A DNA stretch of 64,000 bases, taken from Fulvimarina sp040239565. GTDB taxonomy: Bacteria > Pseudomonadota > Alphaproteobacteria > Rhizobiales > Rhizobiaceae. Below the pieces are notes generated by a model. That model was not told where the DNA came from. It did not search any database and was given only the letters and a program-made list of their open reading frames with translations. Of the stretch, positions 27,440 to 35,852 are shown piece after piece. The translations under genes were made by a program, and so were the position numbers. The first letter of the stretch is position 1; each line of letters starts with the position of its first letter. The stretch is taken from the NCBI RefSeq assembly GCF_040239565.1, contig NZ_JBEHWS010000011.1, forward strand, positions 62,001-126,000. Direction: 5' to 3'.

Positions 27440-28345
27440 ATGGAGATTGCCATGCTCGCCCGCCATAGTCCCTCGACCGGCCCAAGGTCGCCGGACGTAT
27501 GGGGCTTCTACGAGGAGAACACTGGCTCGATCCAGTATCTTGTCGCCGACCCCGCGACGAAGAAAGCTACTCTGATCGACGTCGTTCAGAATTTCGATCC
27601 CCCCGAGGCTCGAACCGGCTTCGAGAGCGCCGACGAAGTTCTGCATTTCGCTAACAAACAGGGACTCACGATCGAGCGTGTGCTCGATACCCATCCCCAT
27701 GCCGATCATCTGATGGCATCCACCTACCTGAAGAACAAGCTGAAGGTCCCGAACGGCATCGGCGAAAAGGTTCTGGAGATCGCCGATCTGTGGCGCGACC
27801 TCTATCATCTGCCGGATGCATTCGACCCAGTCCGCGACTTCGACGATCTGTTCGCGGATGGCGACAGCTTCACGATTGGCGACCTTCAGATGAAGGTGAT
27901 CCTGTCGCCCGGCCATACGCTGGGCTCGATCACCTATGTCGTCGGCGATGCCGCCTTCGTCCACGATACGCTGATGTATCCGGATATGGGTTCGAGCCGA
28001 GCGGACTTCCCCGGCGGCGACGCAGGTATACTCTGGGACTCGATCCAGACGATCCTAGCGCTGCCTCCGGAAACCCGGCTCTTCGTCGGCCACGACTACG
28101 GAACAGACGAGCGCGAAGAGATCTTCTGGGAAGCGACGGTCGCCGAGCACAAGCGCGCCAACAAGCATGTGCGCGACGGCATCTCGAAAGAGGAGTTCGT
28201 CAAGACGCGTACCGAGCGCGACGAAACGCTGTCCCTGCCTGACCGGATGCTCCACGCGTTGCAGGTCAATCTGCGGGCGGGTCAGCTCCCGCCGGCGGAG
28301 GCCGATGGCCATGTCTATTTAAAAATACCAATGAATCGGCTTTGA
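27440..28345 (+). CDS. Persulfide dioxygenase, ETHE1-like MBL-fold protein
   Basis: The roughly 301-residue metallo-beta-lactamase-fold protein oxidises glutathione persulfide to sulfite with O2. Metal ligands are visible in DTHPHADHLMAS, the LSPGHTLGSITY segment and LFVGHDYG, and the GMGSSRADFPGGDA-like segment (DMGSSRADFPGGDA) is typical of ETHE1/blh proteins. Possible starts are 27407, 27440 and 27452. The first leaves no room for a promoter; the third follows GGAG at good spacing, so the true N-terminus is uncertain. It is followed by a rhodanese gene 11 bases downstream. Confidence 0.9.
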   Translation: MEIAMLARHSPSTGPRSPDVWGFYEENTGSIQYLVADPATKKATLIDVVQNFDPPEARTGFESADEVLHFANKQGLTIERVLDTHPHADHLMASTYLKNKLKVPNGIGEKVLEIADLWRDLYHLPDAFDPVRDFDDLFADGDSFTIGDLQMKVILSPGHTLGSITYVVGDAAFVHDTLMYPDMGSSRADFPGGDAGILWDSIQTILALPPETRLFVGHDYGTDEREEIFWEATVAEHKRANKHVRDGISKEEFVKTRTERDETLSLPDRMLHALQVNLRAGQLPPAEADGHVYLKIPMNRL

Positions 28346-28356
28346 AGGAGGCTCGA

Positions 28357-28746
28357 ATGCCCAAGACCATGAAGGATTTCGTCGCCGAGGCTCGCAAAAT
28401 GACCGGCGGCTCGGTCGACGCCGGGAAGGCCGACGGCCTGATTCTCGATGTGCGCGAGGCGCATGAACTCGACACGGACGGCCGTGTTCCGGATGCGGTT
28501 CATATTCCACGCGGGTTTCTGGAAGCGAAGGCGGACGTGACCAACGAGGGCGGCGAGAAGGCGCTCCATGCCTCCCATGCCGGCGGAATGCCGGTCCACG
28601 TCCTCTGCGCCTCAGGAGCGCGAGCAAGTCTTGCGGCAGCAACGCTGACCGAGATGGGCTATTCCGCCAAACCGATCGAAGGCGGTCTCAAAGCCTGGCG
28701 CGAAGCCGGCAGACCGGTCGATGGCGGGAATGGAGGCACGTCATGA
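28357..28746 (+). CDS. Rhodanese-like sulfurtransferase
   Basis: The 129-residue single-domain rhodanese has the catalytic Cys in VHVLCASGARASLAA and the domain opening LILDVREAHELDTDGRVPDAVHIP. It likely moves sulfur between glutathione persulfide and thiosulfate next to the persulfide dioxygenase. The start at 28357 follows GAAGGAGG. It overlaps the next tiny gene by 4 bases (ATGA), implying coupling. Confidence 0.9.
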   Translation: MPKTMKDFVAEARKMTGGSVDAGKADGLILDVREAHELDTDGRVPDAVHIPRGFLEAKADVTNEGGEKALHASHAGGMPVHVLCASGARASLAAATLTEMGYSAKPIEGGLKAWREAGRPVDGGNGGTS

Positions 28747-28868
28747 TGCATGACGGAAGCGACATGATGGGTTCGTGGATGCCGTTCGGGATGGGCCTCT
28801 GGGGCATCCTCTGGCTCGTCATCGTCGTTCTGGTGATCGCGGCGCTGATCAAATTCCTGCGCCGCTAA
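28743..28868 (+). CDS. 41-residue single-span membrane peptide
   Basis: A 41-codon gene begins inside the rhodanese stop (ATGA overlap). It has a Met- and Gly-rich N-terminus (MMHDGSDMMGSWMPFGMG) followed by one hydrophobic helix (about residues 18-35) and a basic KFLRR end. Coupled translation and a membrane helix support a real gene. The Met/His-rich start is suggestive of metal contact, but no function is known. It is the last gene of the persulfide operon. Confidence 0.7.
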   Translation: MMHDGSDMMGSWMPFGMGLWGILWLVIVVLVIAALIKFLRR

Positions 28869-28893
28869 GGCCTTTGCCGCCGAGCAAAATCGC

Positions 28894-29358
28894 TTAGCGC
28901 GGGTAGCTGGCGAAGACTTCGCTCGAACCATCCTCTTTGACCAGCAACACGTCGTACGGCGTGTCGCCATTGCCCATGCCCGGCGCATCGGCCGGCATGC
29001 CCGGCACTGAAAGTCCGATCGCTTCGGGCTTTTCGGTCAAGAGACGCTTGATATCCGAAGCCGGAACGTGGCCTTCGATCGCATAGCCGTCGATCAGGCC
29101 CGTATGGCAAGAGGAATGCTTCGGCGTGAAACCCGCTTGCTGCTTCTGGGCATTGAGATCGGCCATGCCGACATGTTCCACCTCGACGTCATATCCAGCC
29201 TCTTCGACATGCCGAACCCAGGCCGCACAGCAGCCGCAGGTGGGAGAGGCGTAGACCTTCATCGCCTCACCGGCATGGGCAAGGAATGTCGTCGAGAACA
29301 GGGCGAGCGCGCCGGCGCCGAGTGCTGCTGCAATGCCGGTCTTGGTCCGAGTCGTCAT
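28894..29358 (-). CDS. DUF411 metal-binding exported protein
   Basis: The 154-residue protein has an N-terminal signal or anchor segment (about 1-29), then a DUF411 domain with the thiol motif PTCGCCAAWVRHVEEAG and the family signature HTGLIDGYAIEGHVPA. DUF411 proteins are linked to copper tolerance and probably bind copper in the periplasm. A GAGAAGGAG ribosome site precedes the start. It is convergent to the persulfide operon, so the two regulons are adjacent but separately transcribed. Confidence 0.9.
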   Translation of the reverse strand: MTTRTKTGIAAALGAGALALFSTTFLAHAGEAMKVYASPTCGCCAAWVRHVEEAGYDVEVEHVGMADLNAQKQQAGFTPKHSSCHTGLIDGYAIEGHVPASDIKRLLTEKPEAIGLSVPGMPADAPGMGNGDTPYDVLLVKEDGSSEVFASYPR

Positions 29359-29593
29359 GGATCGTTCTCCTTCTCCGGGTCATACTCGCTTTCGCTAATC
29401 CTAAGCGAGCAAGAGCAAGTCGTCAGCTTAACACTTCGTCAGAAAGACGAATGAGTCTTGCCTTGAGACACTGGCCGTGAAGTGACGCCGGTGAGAACAA
29501 AGATGGGAATTTCAGCTGGATTTGGTGGCAAAGACAGCGACATCAAAATGCACCAAACTCTGCGAAAATCGCTTTTAAATCAATAATTTAGGA

Positions 29594-29670
29594 TGGCGAT
29601 CCCACCAGGATTCGAACCTGGGACCTACGGCTTAGAAGGCCGTTGCTCTATCCAGCTGAGCTATGGGACC
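29594..29670 (-). tRNA. tRNA-Arg (TCT)
   Basis: The minus strand folds into a full cloverleaf. The acceptor stem GGTCCCA pairs with TGGGATC, the anticodon loop is CTTCTAA with anticodon TCT, the T-arm contains GGTTCGAATCC, and CCA is encoded at the 3' end (29594-29596). Confidence 0.96.
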
Positions 29671-29724
29671 GTTGCGTCGATGATAGGTCATCGAGGCGGA
29701 CAAAGTCACGCGACCAAGGGGCCG

Positions 29725-30030
29725 TCAGTGTGTCCAGGGCTGGCGTCGGTCGTATTTGAAATTATCGGCATAGGCGACACGAACCCGCTTGGTCTCTTTG
29801 GGCTCTTCGACGCGGTAGGGAATGTCGTTGCGCTCGGCATATTCAATCGCCTGTTCACGCGTTTCGAACGACAGGCGCAACTGGCTCAGCATGTCGCCGG
29901 ACGACGTGTAACCCATCAGGGGATCGATCCGCTTCGGCTCCTGCGGCTCGTAGACCAGCAGCCATTCCTGCGTCTTGGCCTTGCCCGACTGCATGGCGGT
30001 GCGCGTTGGTTTATAGATCCTCGCGACCAT
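29725..30030 (-). CDS. NADH dehydrogenase accessory subunit, NDUFS4-like
   Basis: The 101-residue protein matches the ETC complex I subunit conserved region: MVARIYKPTRTAMQSGKA at the start and the C-terminal FKYDRRQPWTH. It is the bacterial counterpart of the mitochondrial NDUFS4 (18 kDa) accessory subunit, found in alphaproteobacteria apart from the main nuo operon, as here. It sits between two tRNA genes. Confidence 0.92.
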   Translation of the reverse strand: MVARIYKPTRTAMQSGKAKTQEWLLVYEPQEPKRIDPLMGYTSSGDMLSQLRLSFETREQAIEYAERNDIPYRVEEPKETKRVRVAYADNFKYDRRQPWTH

Positions 30031-30076
30031 TGCGATCCTCTAGCGAAATGAGCCAACGATGCCGGCAAAATAAGCA

Positions 30077-30153
<77 letters not shown>

Positions 30154-30322
30154 AGACTGCTCATTCGGCCGTCGTCCACGGGATGAGGATGTGAAGGGGC
30201 GGCCCCTGAAAGTCAAGGCGGCAGAGGCAGTCATATCCGCACTTTGAGGAATATTCCGCCGACCTGTCTTTGACACCGGGCCTGACGCACTTAAGACCCA
30301 ACAAAAGCGCAAGGAAAGAAGG

Positions 30323-31129
30323 ATGAATGCCATGCAGGACGGCGACCGTGACACCGGCCACGAAGTGAGCGTCGGCGAAAGCGGCGATACGCGGCAGATC
30401 GCATACCGGACTCTCGACGGTAGAGGACCGACGATCGTCTGGCTCGGCGGATACCGCTCCGACATGCGCGGCACCAAGGCCGAGCACCTGCTCGACATCG
30501 CGGCCCGCGAAGGCCGCGCCTATATGCGGCTCGATTATTCCGGTCACGGCGAATCGGGCGGGCGCTTTGAAGAGGGCACGATCTCTCGATGGACAGAGGA
30601 GGCGTTGCGCGCCATCGAGGCCTCGGGTGCTCGATCTGTCCTCCTCGTCGGCTCGTCCATGGGCGCCTGGATTGCCCTCAACCTCGTTGCCCGCGCCCGC
30701 AGCGGCCAGGCCTCCTTTTCGGTCGCAGGCCTTCTGCTTCTCGCCCCGGCTCCCGATTTCACCGAACGTCTCATGCGACCGCGACTGAGCGAGGCCGACC
30801 TCATGAGCATCCAAACGCGCGGTCTGCTGGAAGAGCCATCTGAGTACAGCGACGAGCCGAATATCTACACCAAGGCGCTGTTCGACGACGGCGCAGCCAA
30901 TCTGGTGATGGACGGCCCGATCGAGACCGGGTGCCCGGTCGCAATCATTCAAGGCATGGAGGACCCCGACGTGCCCCACGCCCATGCACTGGCTCTGATG
31001 ACTTGCCTGTCAGCCGACGATGCCACGATGACGCTGATCAGAAATGGCGACCATCGGCTGTCGCGCCCCAAAGACCTCGACGTTATCGAACGGGTTCTGA
31101 CCAATCTGCTGGGACAGATCACGGCCTGA
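30323..31129 (+). CDS. Alpha/beta hydrolase
   Basis: The 268-residue protein has the alpha/beta hydrolase fold. The nucleophile elbow is GSSMGAW (near residue 112), the oxyanion region is WLGGYRSDMRGTKA, and the catalytic His is in NGDHRLSRPKD near the end. The pattern resembles ABHD10-type thioesterases. A GGAAAGAAGG site precedes the start. Substrate is unknown and no operon partner is present. Confidence 0.82.
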   Translation: MNAMQDGDRDTGHEVSVGESGDTRQIAYRTLDGRGPTIVWLGGYRSDMRGTKAEHLLDIAAREGRAYMRLDYSGHGESGGRFEEGTISRWTEEALRAIEASGARSVLLVGSSMGAWIALNLVARARSGQASFSVAGLLLLAPAPDFTERLMRPRLSEADLMSIQTRGLLEEPSEYSDEPNIYTKALFDDGAANLVMDGPIETGCPVAIIQGMEDPDVPHAHALALMTCLSADDATMTLIRNGDHRLSRPKDLDVIERVLTNLLGQITA

Positions 31130-31347
31130 AGCAATAGCGCGAGAGCGTCCATTCCCAGAGATCAGCAACGCGACCAATAGATCATTATCTTATACTAAAG
31201 TCGAAACCGTTAGTCGCGACGCAAATTAATCTGTTCTACCAACCAGAATAGGGCGAAAAATCGATTTTTATTGAACGACTTAATGGCATCGACGCCTGAT
31301 TTACGTTACTGTCGATATCGAGGGACATACCTCTCGATGGGAGGAAT

Positions 31348-31554
31348 ATGAACGTGAGCTTCGATGATGATCGTGAGCTGGTCGAACTCGTCAGCGCTGC
31401 GTTGAAATCGCTTTCGGTTGCCTCTTCGAATACCAAGCCGGTCGATTTTGCCACCGTCAAACGGGAAGAAGCATCGATGGCTCGCATGGTGGCGAGCCTG
31501 TCGGCTAGCTCTCCTCGTCGTCATCCCCAGCCGACACGGACGGACCGGGAATAA
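31348..31554 (+). CDS. Short protein of unknown function
   Basis: A 68-codon frame starts after a strong GGGAGGAAT ribosome site. The product is hydrophilic, with an acidic N-terminus (MNVSFDDDRELVELVSAAL) and a basic C-terminus. Its last 50 bases overlap the convergent yacG gene. The site and the acidic helix-like start support expression, but I know no family. Confidence 0.5.
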   Translation: MNVSFDDDRELVELVSAALKSLSVASSNTKPVDFATVKREEASMARMVASLSASSPRRHPQPTRTDRE

Positions 31555-31702
31555 CGTAACTTCCCGCCAGCCAGCGATTGAGATCGACCGCCTTGCACCG
31601 TTCCGAGCAGAACGGGAACAGCTCCCGGGACGACTCGCGTCCGCATTCGGGGCATCGGCGCTTGCGGCGCAATGGCGTCACTTTCGAAGTCGGTTCGGTC
31701 AT
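31505..31702 (-). CDS. yacG: DNA gyrase inhibitor YacG
   Basis: The 65-residue zinc protein has a CPECG pair and a later CSERC pair, the four-cysteine zinc site of YacG, which binds and inhibits DNA gyrase. The tail is acidic. It overlaps the end of the maf gene by 4 bases, as usual in the infA-maf-yacG arrangement of Hyphomicrobiales. Confidence 0.9.
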   Translation of the reverse strand: MTEPTSKVTPLRRKRRCPECGRESSRELFPFCSERCKAVDLNRWLAGSYVIPGPSVSAGDDDEES

Positions 31703-32403
31703 GGGGCTGCGGAAGCGGCTTCCTTGTCTCGATCCGGCTGCTGTTTTTTCTCGTCCTCGTCCACGGGCATCAGTGGCGACGTATCCTGATCGTCGTCGTC
31801 GAGCAGCAATCCCGTTCGCGAGTCGATGTCGTAGCCCTCGCCCGCAAGAAGATTGACCGTCTCATACAGCGGCAGACCGACAACGTTGGTATAAGATCCG
31901 ATCAGCCGTACGACGAAAGCGCCTGCCCTTCCCTGAATGGCATAGCCACCGGCCTTGCCCCGCCACTCGCCGGATCTCAGATACCGGTCGATATCCTCTC
32001 TCGACAGACGCTTGAACCGAACCCGGCTCTCGACGAGACGCTGGCGCAGGGAACCGCGCGGCGTGATCAGACTGACACCCGTATAGACCCGGTGCGCGCG
32101 ACCCGACAGGATACGCAGGCAAGCCTGAGCATCCTCCTGAAGTTCCGCCTTCGGCATGATGTCGCGGCCGACGCAGACCACCGTATCGGCTGCAAGGACG
32201 TATGCGTTGTCGTAATTGAGTTCAGCGACTCGCTTCGAGGTCGCTTCCGCCTTTTCGCGCGACAGACGCTTTACCAGAGACCGCGGATGTTCGTTACGTG
32301 TCGGCGTCTCGTCGAGATCGGCCGGCATCATCACATCCGGCTCTATGCCGGCCTGCTGAAGCAGTGCGAGACGACGCGGCGAAGCTGAGGCGAGTATCAG
32401 CAT
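31699..32403 (-). CDS. maf: Maf-type nucleotide pyrophosphatase
   Basis: The 234-residue Maf/Ham1-fold protein hydrolyses non-canonical or pyrimidine nucleoside triphosphates (dTTP/UTP class). It begins LILASASPRRLALL and contains VLAADTVVCV and SGEWRGKAGGYAIQG. A hydrophilic, acidic C-terminal extension of about 30 residues follows the domain. It lies between infA and yacG. Confidence 0.92.
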   Translation of the reverse strand: MLILASASPRRLALLQQAGIEPDVMMPADLDETPTRNEHPRSLVKRLSREKAEATSKRVAELNYDNAYVLAADTVVCVGRDIMPKAELQEDAQACLRILSGRAHRVYTGVSLITPRGSLRQRLVESRVRFKRLSREDIDRYLRSGEWRGKAGGYAIQGRAGAFVVRLIGSYTNVVGLPLYETVNLLAGEGYDIDSRTGLLLDDDDQDTSPLMPVDEDEKKQQPDRDKEAASAAP

Positions 32404-32445
32404 GAGAACTCTTCGCGAAAATGCGTTGATCGGCGCGGCAGGTGA

Positions 32446-32664
32446 TTACTTGAAGCGATAGGTGATCCGGCCTTTGGTGAGATCGTAAGGCGTCATCTCG
32501 ACAAGCACCTTGTCGCCCGTCAGCACGCGAATGCGGTTCTTGCGCATGCGCCCGGCGGTATGGGCGATGATCTCGTGTTCGTTTTCCAGCTTCACGCGGA
32601 ATGTCGCGTTTGGCAAAAGCTCGACAACCTCGCCGGGAAATTCCAGGACTTCTTCCTTGGCCAT
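32446..32664 (-). CDS. infA: Translation initiation factor IF-1
   Basis: The 72-residue S1-type OB-fold protein reads MAKEEVLEFPGEVVELLPNA and IIAHTAGRMRKNRIRVL, which are almost invariant IF-1 segments. It binds the ribosomal A site during initiation. It leads the infA-maf-yacG set. Confidence 0.97.
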   Translation of the reverse strand: MAKEEVLEFPGEVVELLPNATFRVKLENEHEIIAHTAGRMRKNRIRVLTGDKVLVEMTPYDLTKGRITYRFK

Positions 32665-33016
32665 TCGTATTCCTTGTCAGTCGTCCCCGTCCAAGGGGAC
32701 ATTCAAATTGAAATGGGCCGCTCGGGGCGGCCCTCGCCGCGCACGTTCTTCCGGGCGCACGAAAACATGCGAGGAACGAGACGCGGCGCTTTCCCCTTAA
32801 ATCGTAGGAAATGCGGGAAAAAGCAAGTTAGGGCTCCGCAAGGGAGCGCAAGCGCGCCGTCGCATCGAAAAGCCGGCGCGTAAAGCGGGAAAGGGCCATT
32901 CAACGAGAAAGCCGGACATCTCGAACGAGATATCCGGCTCGAAGGCGTCCCCGCCCGTTATCCATCCACCTCGGAGCGTCCGCGACACTTCGGCCACGCT
33001 CCGAGCAGACAAGAGG
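32665..33016. other. Spacer between infA and the L,D-transpeptidase gene
   Basis: About 350 bases without a supported gene. It holds the infA promoter region, a GC-rich stem at 32715-32733 and a longer hairpin near the far end that probably terminates the transpeptidase gene. Confidence 0.5.
32910..32939 (-). terminator. Hairpin after the L,D-transpeptidase gene
   Basis: AGCCGGACATCTCG (32910-32923) pairs with CGAGATATCCGGCT (32926-32939) with a single mismatch and a two-base loop. On the minus strand it lies about 78 bases past the transpeptidase stop and is followed by a T-rich TTTCTC tract. Confidence 0.65.
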
Positions 33017-33763
33017 TCAGCGCTGGGCGAGGCGTTCCTGGCCCTGCTTGACGACAACCTTGGCTTGGCGCGGAACGCGCTCGTAAAGGTCGATGACGTC
33101 CTGGTTCATCATGCGGATACAGCCGGACGAAGCAGCGGTCCCGATGGTCCACCACTCAGGCGTTCCGTGGATGCGGAACAGCGTGTCCCTGCCGTCCTGG
33201 AAAAGGTAGAGCGCGCGCGCGCCGAGCGGATTGGTAAGGCCCGGTTCCATGCCGCCGTTACGGTATTCCTCAAGCTCAGGCTTGCGGTCGATCATCTCGC
33301 CCGGAGGATGCCACTTCGGCCAATGCTGCTTGGAATTGACGTAGGCATCACCCGACCAGGAGAAGCCCGCGCGGCCGACGCCGATGCCATAGCGCATCGC
33401 CATGCCGTTCGGCTGGACGAGATAGAGGAAGCGGTTCGGCGTATCGACGACGACCGTGCCCGGCTCGTACTGGCTGCCTTCCGGATAGGAAACTTCCTGA
33501 CGCAGATATTGCGGATCGATCTTCTCGGACGGGATCGCCGGAAGCGCAAAGCCGTCGTCGACGGCTGCCGCATAATCGGGGTTGGACACCGCGGCGACGC
33601 TGCCGGAATTGAGCGTCGAGGGGCCGGCATAGGCCGCAGCGACCTGCGCGTTCATCGGAGTAACCGTCGAAACGCGTGACGACGGGCCGGTGGAGCAGGC
33701 CGAAACGAGAGCGGCTGCGCCGAGGACCAAGCCGGCTTTGATTAGGGTGTCGATTTTCATCAT
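33017..33763 (-). CDS. L,D-transpeptidase lipoprotein (YkuD)
   Basis: The 248-residue exported protein has a lipobox (LVSAC, Cys near residue 23) and a YkuD catalytic domain (about 95-245) with the active-site motif HGTPEW and SSGCIRMMNQDV, where the Cys is the nucleophile. It cross-links peptidoglycan or attaches outer-membrane proteins to it. The lipobox and length match the ErfK/YkuD group abundant in Hyphomicrobiales. It is divergent from cueR. Confidence 0.93.
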   Translation of the reverse strand: MMKIDTLIKAGLVLGAAALVSACSTGPSSRVSTVTPMNAQVAAAYAGPSTLNSGSVAAVSNPDYAAAVDDGFALPAIPSEKIDPQYLRQEVSYPEGSQYEPGTVVVDTPNRFLYLVQPNGMAMRYGIGVGRAGFSWSGDAYVNSKQHWPKWHPPGEMIDRKPELEEYRNGGMEPGLTNPLGARALYLFQDGRDTLFRIHGTPEWWTIGTAASSGCIRMMNQDVIDLYERVPRQAKVVVKQGQERLAQR

Positions 33764-34027
33764 ATTCGTCCAGTCAAGAGACGGGGAGCTGCCTCAGAAA
33801 GCAGCGGTAAACGTTGGGTCCGCAGCGACACTTGAAGACGAGCCGGACCCGAAAATGCTGTCACTCTGGATAAGCCTGCCCTTGCGGTGAAGCAACGGCG
33901 AGAATGTGGCAGACCATGCTTAAGAAATCCTTGTTGCGGGCCCAACACAGTTGACGCTTCTCCACCCCGCGACATCTGGAAAAGAAGTGCGGCGAACGAT
34001 CGCCGCGAAGGGTAAGGTGAGGCAAGC

Positions 34028-34432
34028 ATGAACATCGGAGAGGCGTCAAAGCTGTCCGGGCTGCCGCCGAAGACCATCCGATACTACGAGGAAATCGGCC
34101 TGGTTAAGCCGGCCCGTGCACCCAACGGCTATAGAGACTACAGAGACCGGGACGTCCATATTCTGCGCTTCTTGCAGCGCTCGCGCTCGCTCGGCTTCTC
34201 GATCGAGGACGCACGGCGGCTGCTTTCGCTCTATGCCGACGAGAACCGCCATTCCAAGGACGTGAAACAGGTCGCACGCAGGCGAGTCGCAGAAATCGAT
34301 CGCAAGATCGAGGAATTGCAGACACTGAAACGCGCGCTCGCAGACCTGACGGAACGCTGCCACGGTGACGCCGATCCCGACTGTCCGATCCTCGAAGAAA
34401 TCGGAGAGGATCGCAAACTCGCGACCAACTGA
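34028..34432 (+). CDS. cueR: Copper-responsive MerR-family regulator CueR
   Basis: The 134-residue protein has the MerR helix-turn-helix (MNIGEASKLSGLPPKTIRYYEE), a long dimerisation helix and the copper-binding Cys-x7-Cys near the C-terminus (CHGDADPDC, Cys111 and Cys119). That spacing is diagnostic of CueR/HmrR sensing Cu(I). No copper ATPase gene is adjacent, so its targets probably lie elsewhere; the DUF411 gene 4.7 kb away is a possible target by function only. Confidence 0.9.
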   Translation: MNIGEASKLSGLPPKTIRYYEEIGLVKPARAPNGYRDYRDRDVHILRFLQRSRSLGFSIEDARRLLSLYADENRHSKDVKQVARRRVAEIDRKIEELQTLKRALADLTERCHGDADPDCPILEEIGEDRKLATN

Positions 34433-34522
34433 TACATTTTCGCAACGTGATCATTGGCGCAGACCAACAGATCGTTCACGTTTTGTCTTGCGCAGAATCC
34501 GGCTTTGGGTAATACCCTGCCC

Positions 34523-35008
34523 ATGCCGCTCGTTTCGCCCTTCTCCAACGAACCTCTGATCGACGGTCGCCAGTCCGAGCGGGCCATGATGGTCCGTCGA
34601 GGCGTTCAGCGCCTGATGATCGCTCACCGGATCTCTCTGCTCCCGGAAATGCCGCTCAAATCAGGACGGCGCGCCGATCTCGTCTGCCTTTCCGAAAAGG
34701 GCGAGATCACCATCGTCGAGATCAAGACCTCGATCGAAGACTTTCGGGTCGACCGGAAATGGCCGGATTATCTCGAACATTGCGACCGGCTGTTTTTCGC
34801 CACCCATCCCGGCGTGCCGGTGGAGATCTTCCCCGAGGATCAGGGCCTGATCGTCTCGAATGGCTATACAGCGGAGATCTTGCGCGAAGCGCCGGAAAAC
34901 AAGTTGAGTTCCGCCACGCGTAAAGCCATGACGCTTCGCTTTGCGCGCCTCTCCGCCGACCGGCTCCTGCAAGCAGAATGGGCCGCCAACCCGTTCATGA
35001 CGGACTGA
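34523..35008 (+). CDS. mmcB: MmcB family DNA repair protein
   Basis: The 161-residue protein matches MmcB of Caulobacter, a DNA-damage protein with a nuclease-like core (RADLVCLSEKGEITIVEIKTS, with Asp, Glu-x-Lys catalytic pattern). I chose the ATG at 34523 (MPLVSPFSN) because the longer frame starts at TTG and lacks conservation. It is convergent with actR. Confidence 0.85.
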   Translation: MPLVSPFSNEPLIDGRQSERAMMVRRGVQRLMIAHRISLLPEMPLKSGRRADLVCLSEKGEITIVEIKTSIEDFRVDRKWPDYLEHCDRLFFATHPGVPVEIFPEDQGLIVSNGYTAEILREAPENKLSSATRKAMTLRFARLSADRLLQAEWAANPFMTD

Positions 35009-35045
35009 CGGCCCAAACTGAATACGTCTGTAGACTGCCTCCCGC

Positions 35046-35618
35046 TCAGCGCGGCGCGCGTTTCGCCAGAATGCGCTGCAAGGTGCGTCGGTGCATGGAA
35101 AGCCTGCGCGCAGTCTCCGACACGTTGCGGTCGCAGAGCTCGTAAATCCGCTGGATGTGTTCCCAGCGGACGCGATCGGCAGACATCGGGTTTTCCGGCG
35201 GCGCCGCACGTTGGTCGACGTCGCGGGTGAGCGCTGCCGTAACCTCATCCGCATCAGCGGGCTTCGCAAGGTAATCGATCGCGCCGAGCTTCACCGCCGT
35301 AACGGCAGTGGCGATATTGCCATAGCCGGTCAGTACGACAGCCCGTGCATCAGAGCGAACACCGCGAAGAGCCTGCACCACATCGAGCCCGTTGCCGTCG
35401 CCTAGACGCATGTCCACAACGGCGAAGGCGGGTGACGACCGTTTGACGGCATTCATGCCTTCGCTGACGCTTTCCGCGGTAGTAACCGCGAAACCGCGCT
35501 GTTCAAGCGCGCGACCAAGCCGTTGCAGGAATGGCCGATCATCATCGACCAGCAGCAGGGAGTTATCACCGGCCACCGGAGTAAAGGTCTGGGCTTCTGC
35601 CTGAGCAGTATCGAGCAT
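35046..35618 (-). CDS. actR: Redox response regulator ActR (RegA/PrrA)
   Basis: The 190-residue regulator has a receiver domain (about 18-130; LLLVDDD, phospho-Asp near 69 in VVDMRLGDGNG, Lys in YLAKPAD) and a Fis-type helix-turn-helix end. The last 45 residues (DRVRWEHIQRIYELCDRNVS and RRLSMHRRTLQRILAKRAPR) are the almost invariant RegA/ActR DNA-binding tail. It controls respiration, nitrogen and carbon genes in response to redox. The cognate kinase actS lies 234 bases upstream. Confidence 0.95.
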   Translation of the reverse strand: MLDTAQAEAQTFTPVAGDNSLLLVDDDRPFLQRLGRALEQRGFAVTTAESVSEGMNAVKRSSPAFAVVDMRLGDGNGLDVVQALRGVRSDARAVVLTGYGNIATAVTAVKLGAIDYLAKPADADEVTAALTRDVDQRAAPPENPMSADRVRWEHIQRIYELCDRNVSETARRLSMHRRTLQRILAKRAPR

Positions 35619-35852
35619 GTCAGTCTCCTTGTCCGGTTACGCAGCTACGATGAGCGCGGTCGGGTCCTTCGCCGCCCTGCGCGCACCACACCTTTTCAGG
35701 ATTCGGAGCCTTTAGGAATGCGAGGTGGCTGGACCCTCTTACGTAACGTTGAGATGGATACCCATCTTGTTGAATTCAACGAAACAAACAGCCGGAAAGA
35801 TGCGACTTTGGTGCGAGTGCGGCGACCGGTCGCAACCTGGCAGGATCCTCGA

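Noticed and set aside
32715..32733. GC-rich stem upstream of infA as a terminator
   Set aside because: No T-tract on either strand, and it lies before, not after, the nearest gene.
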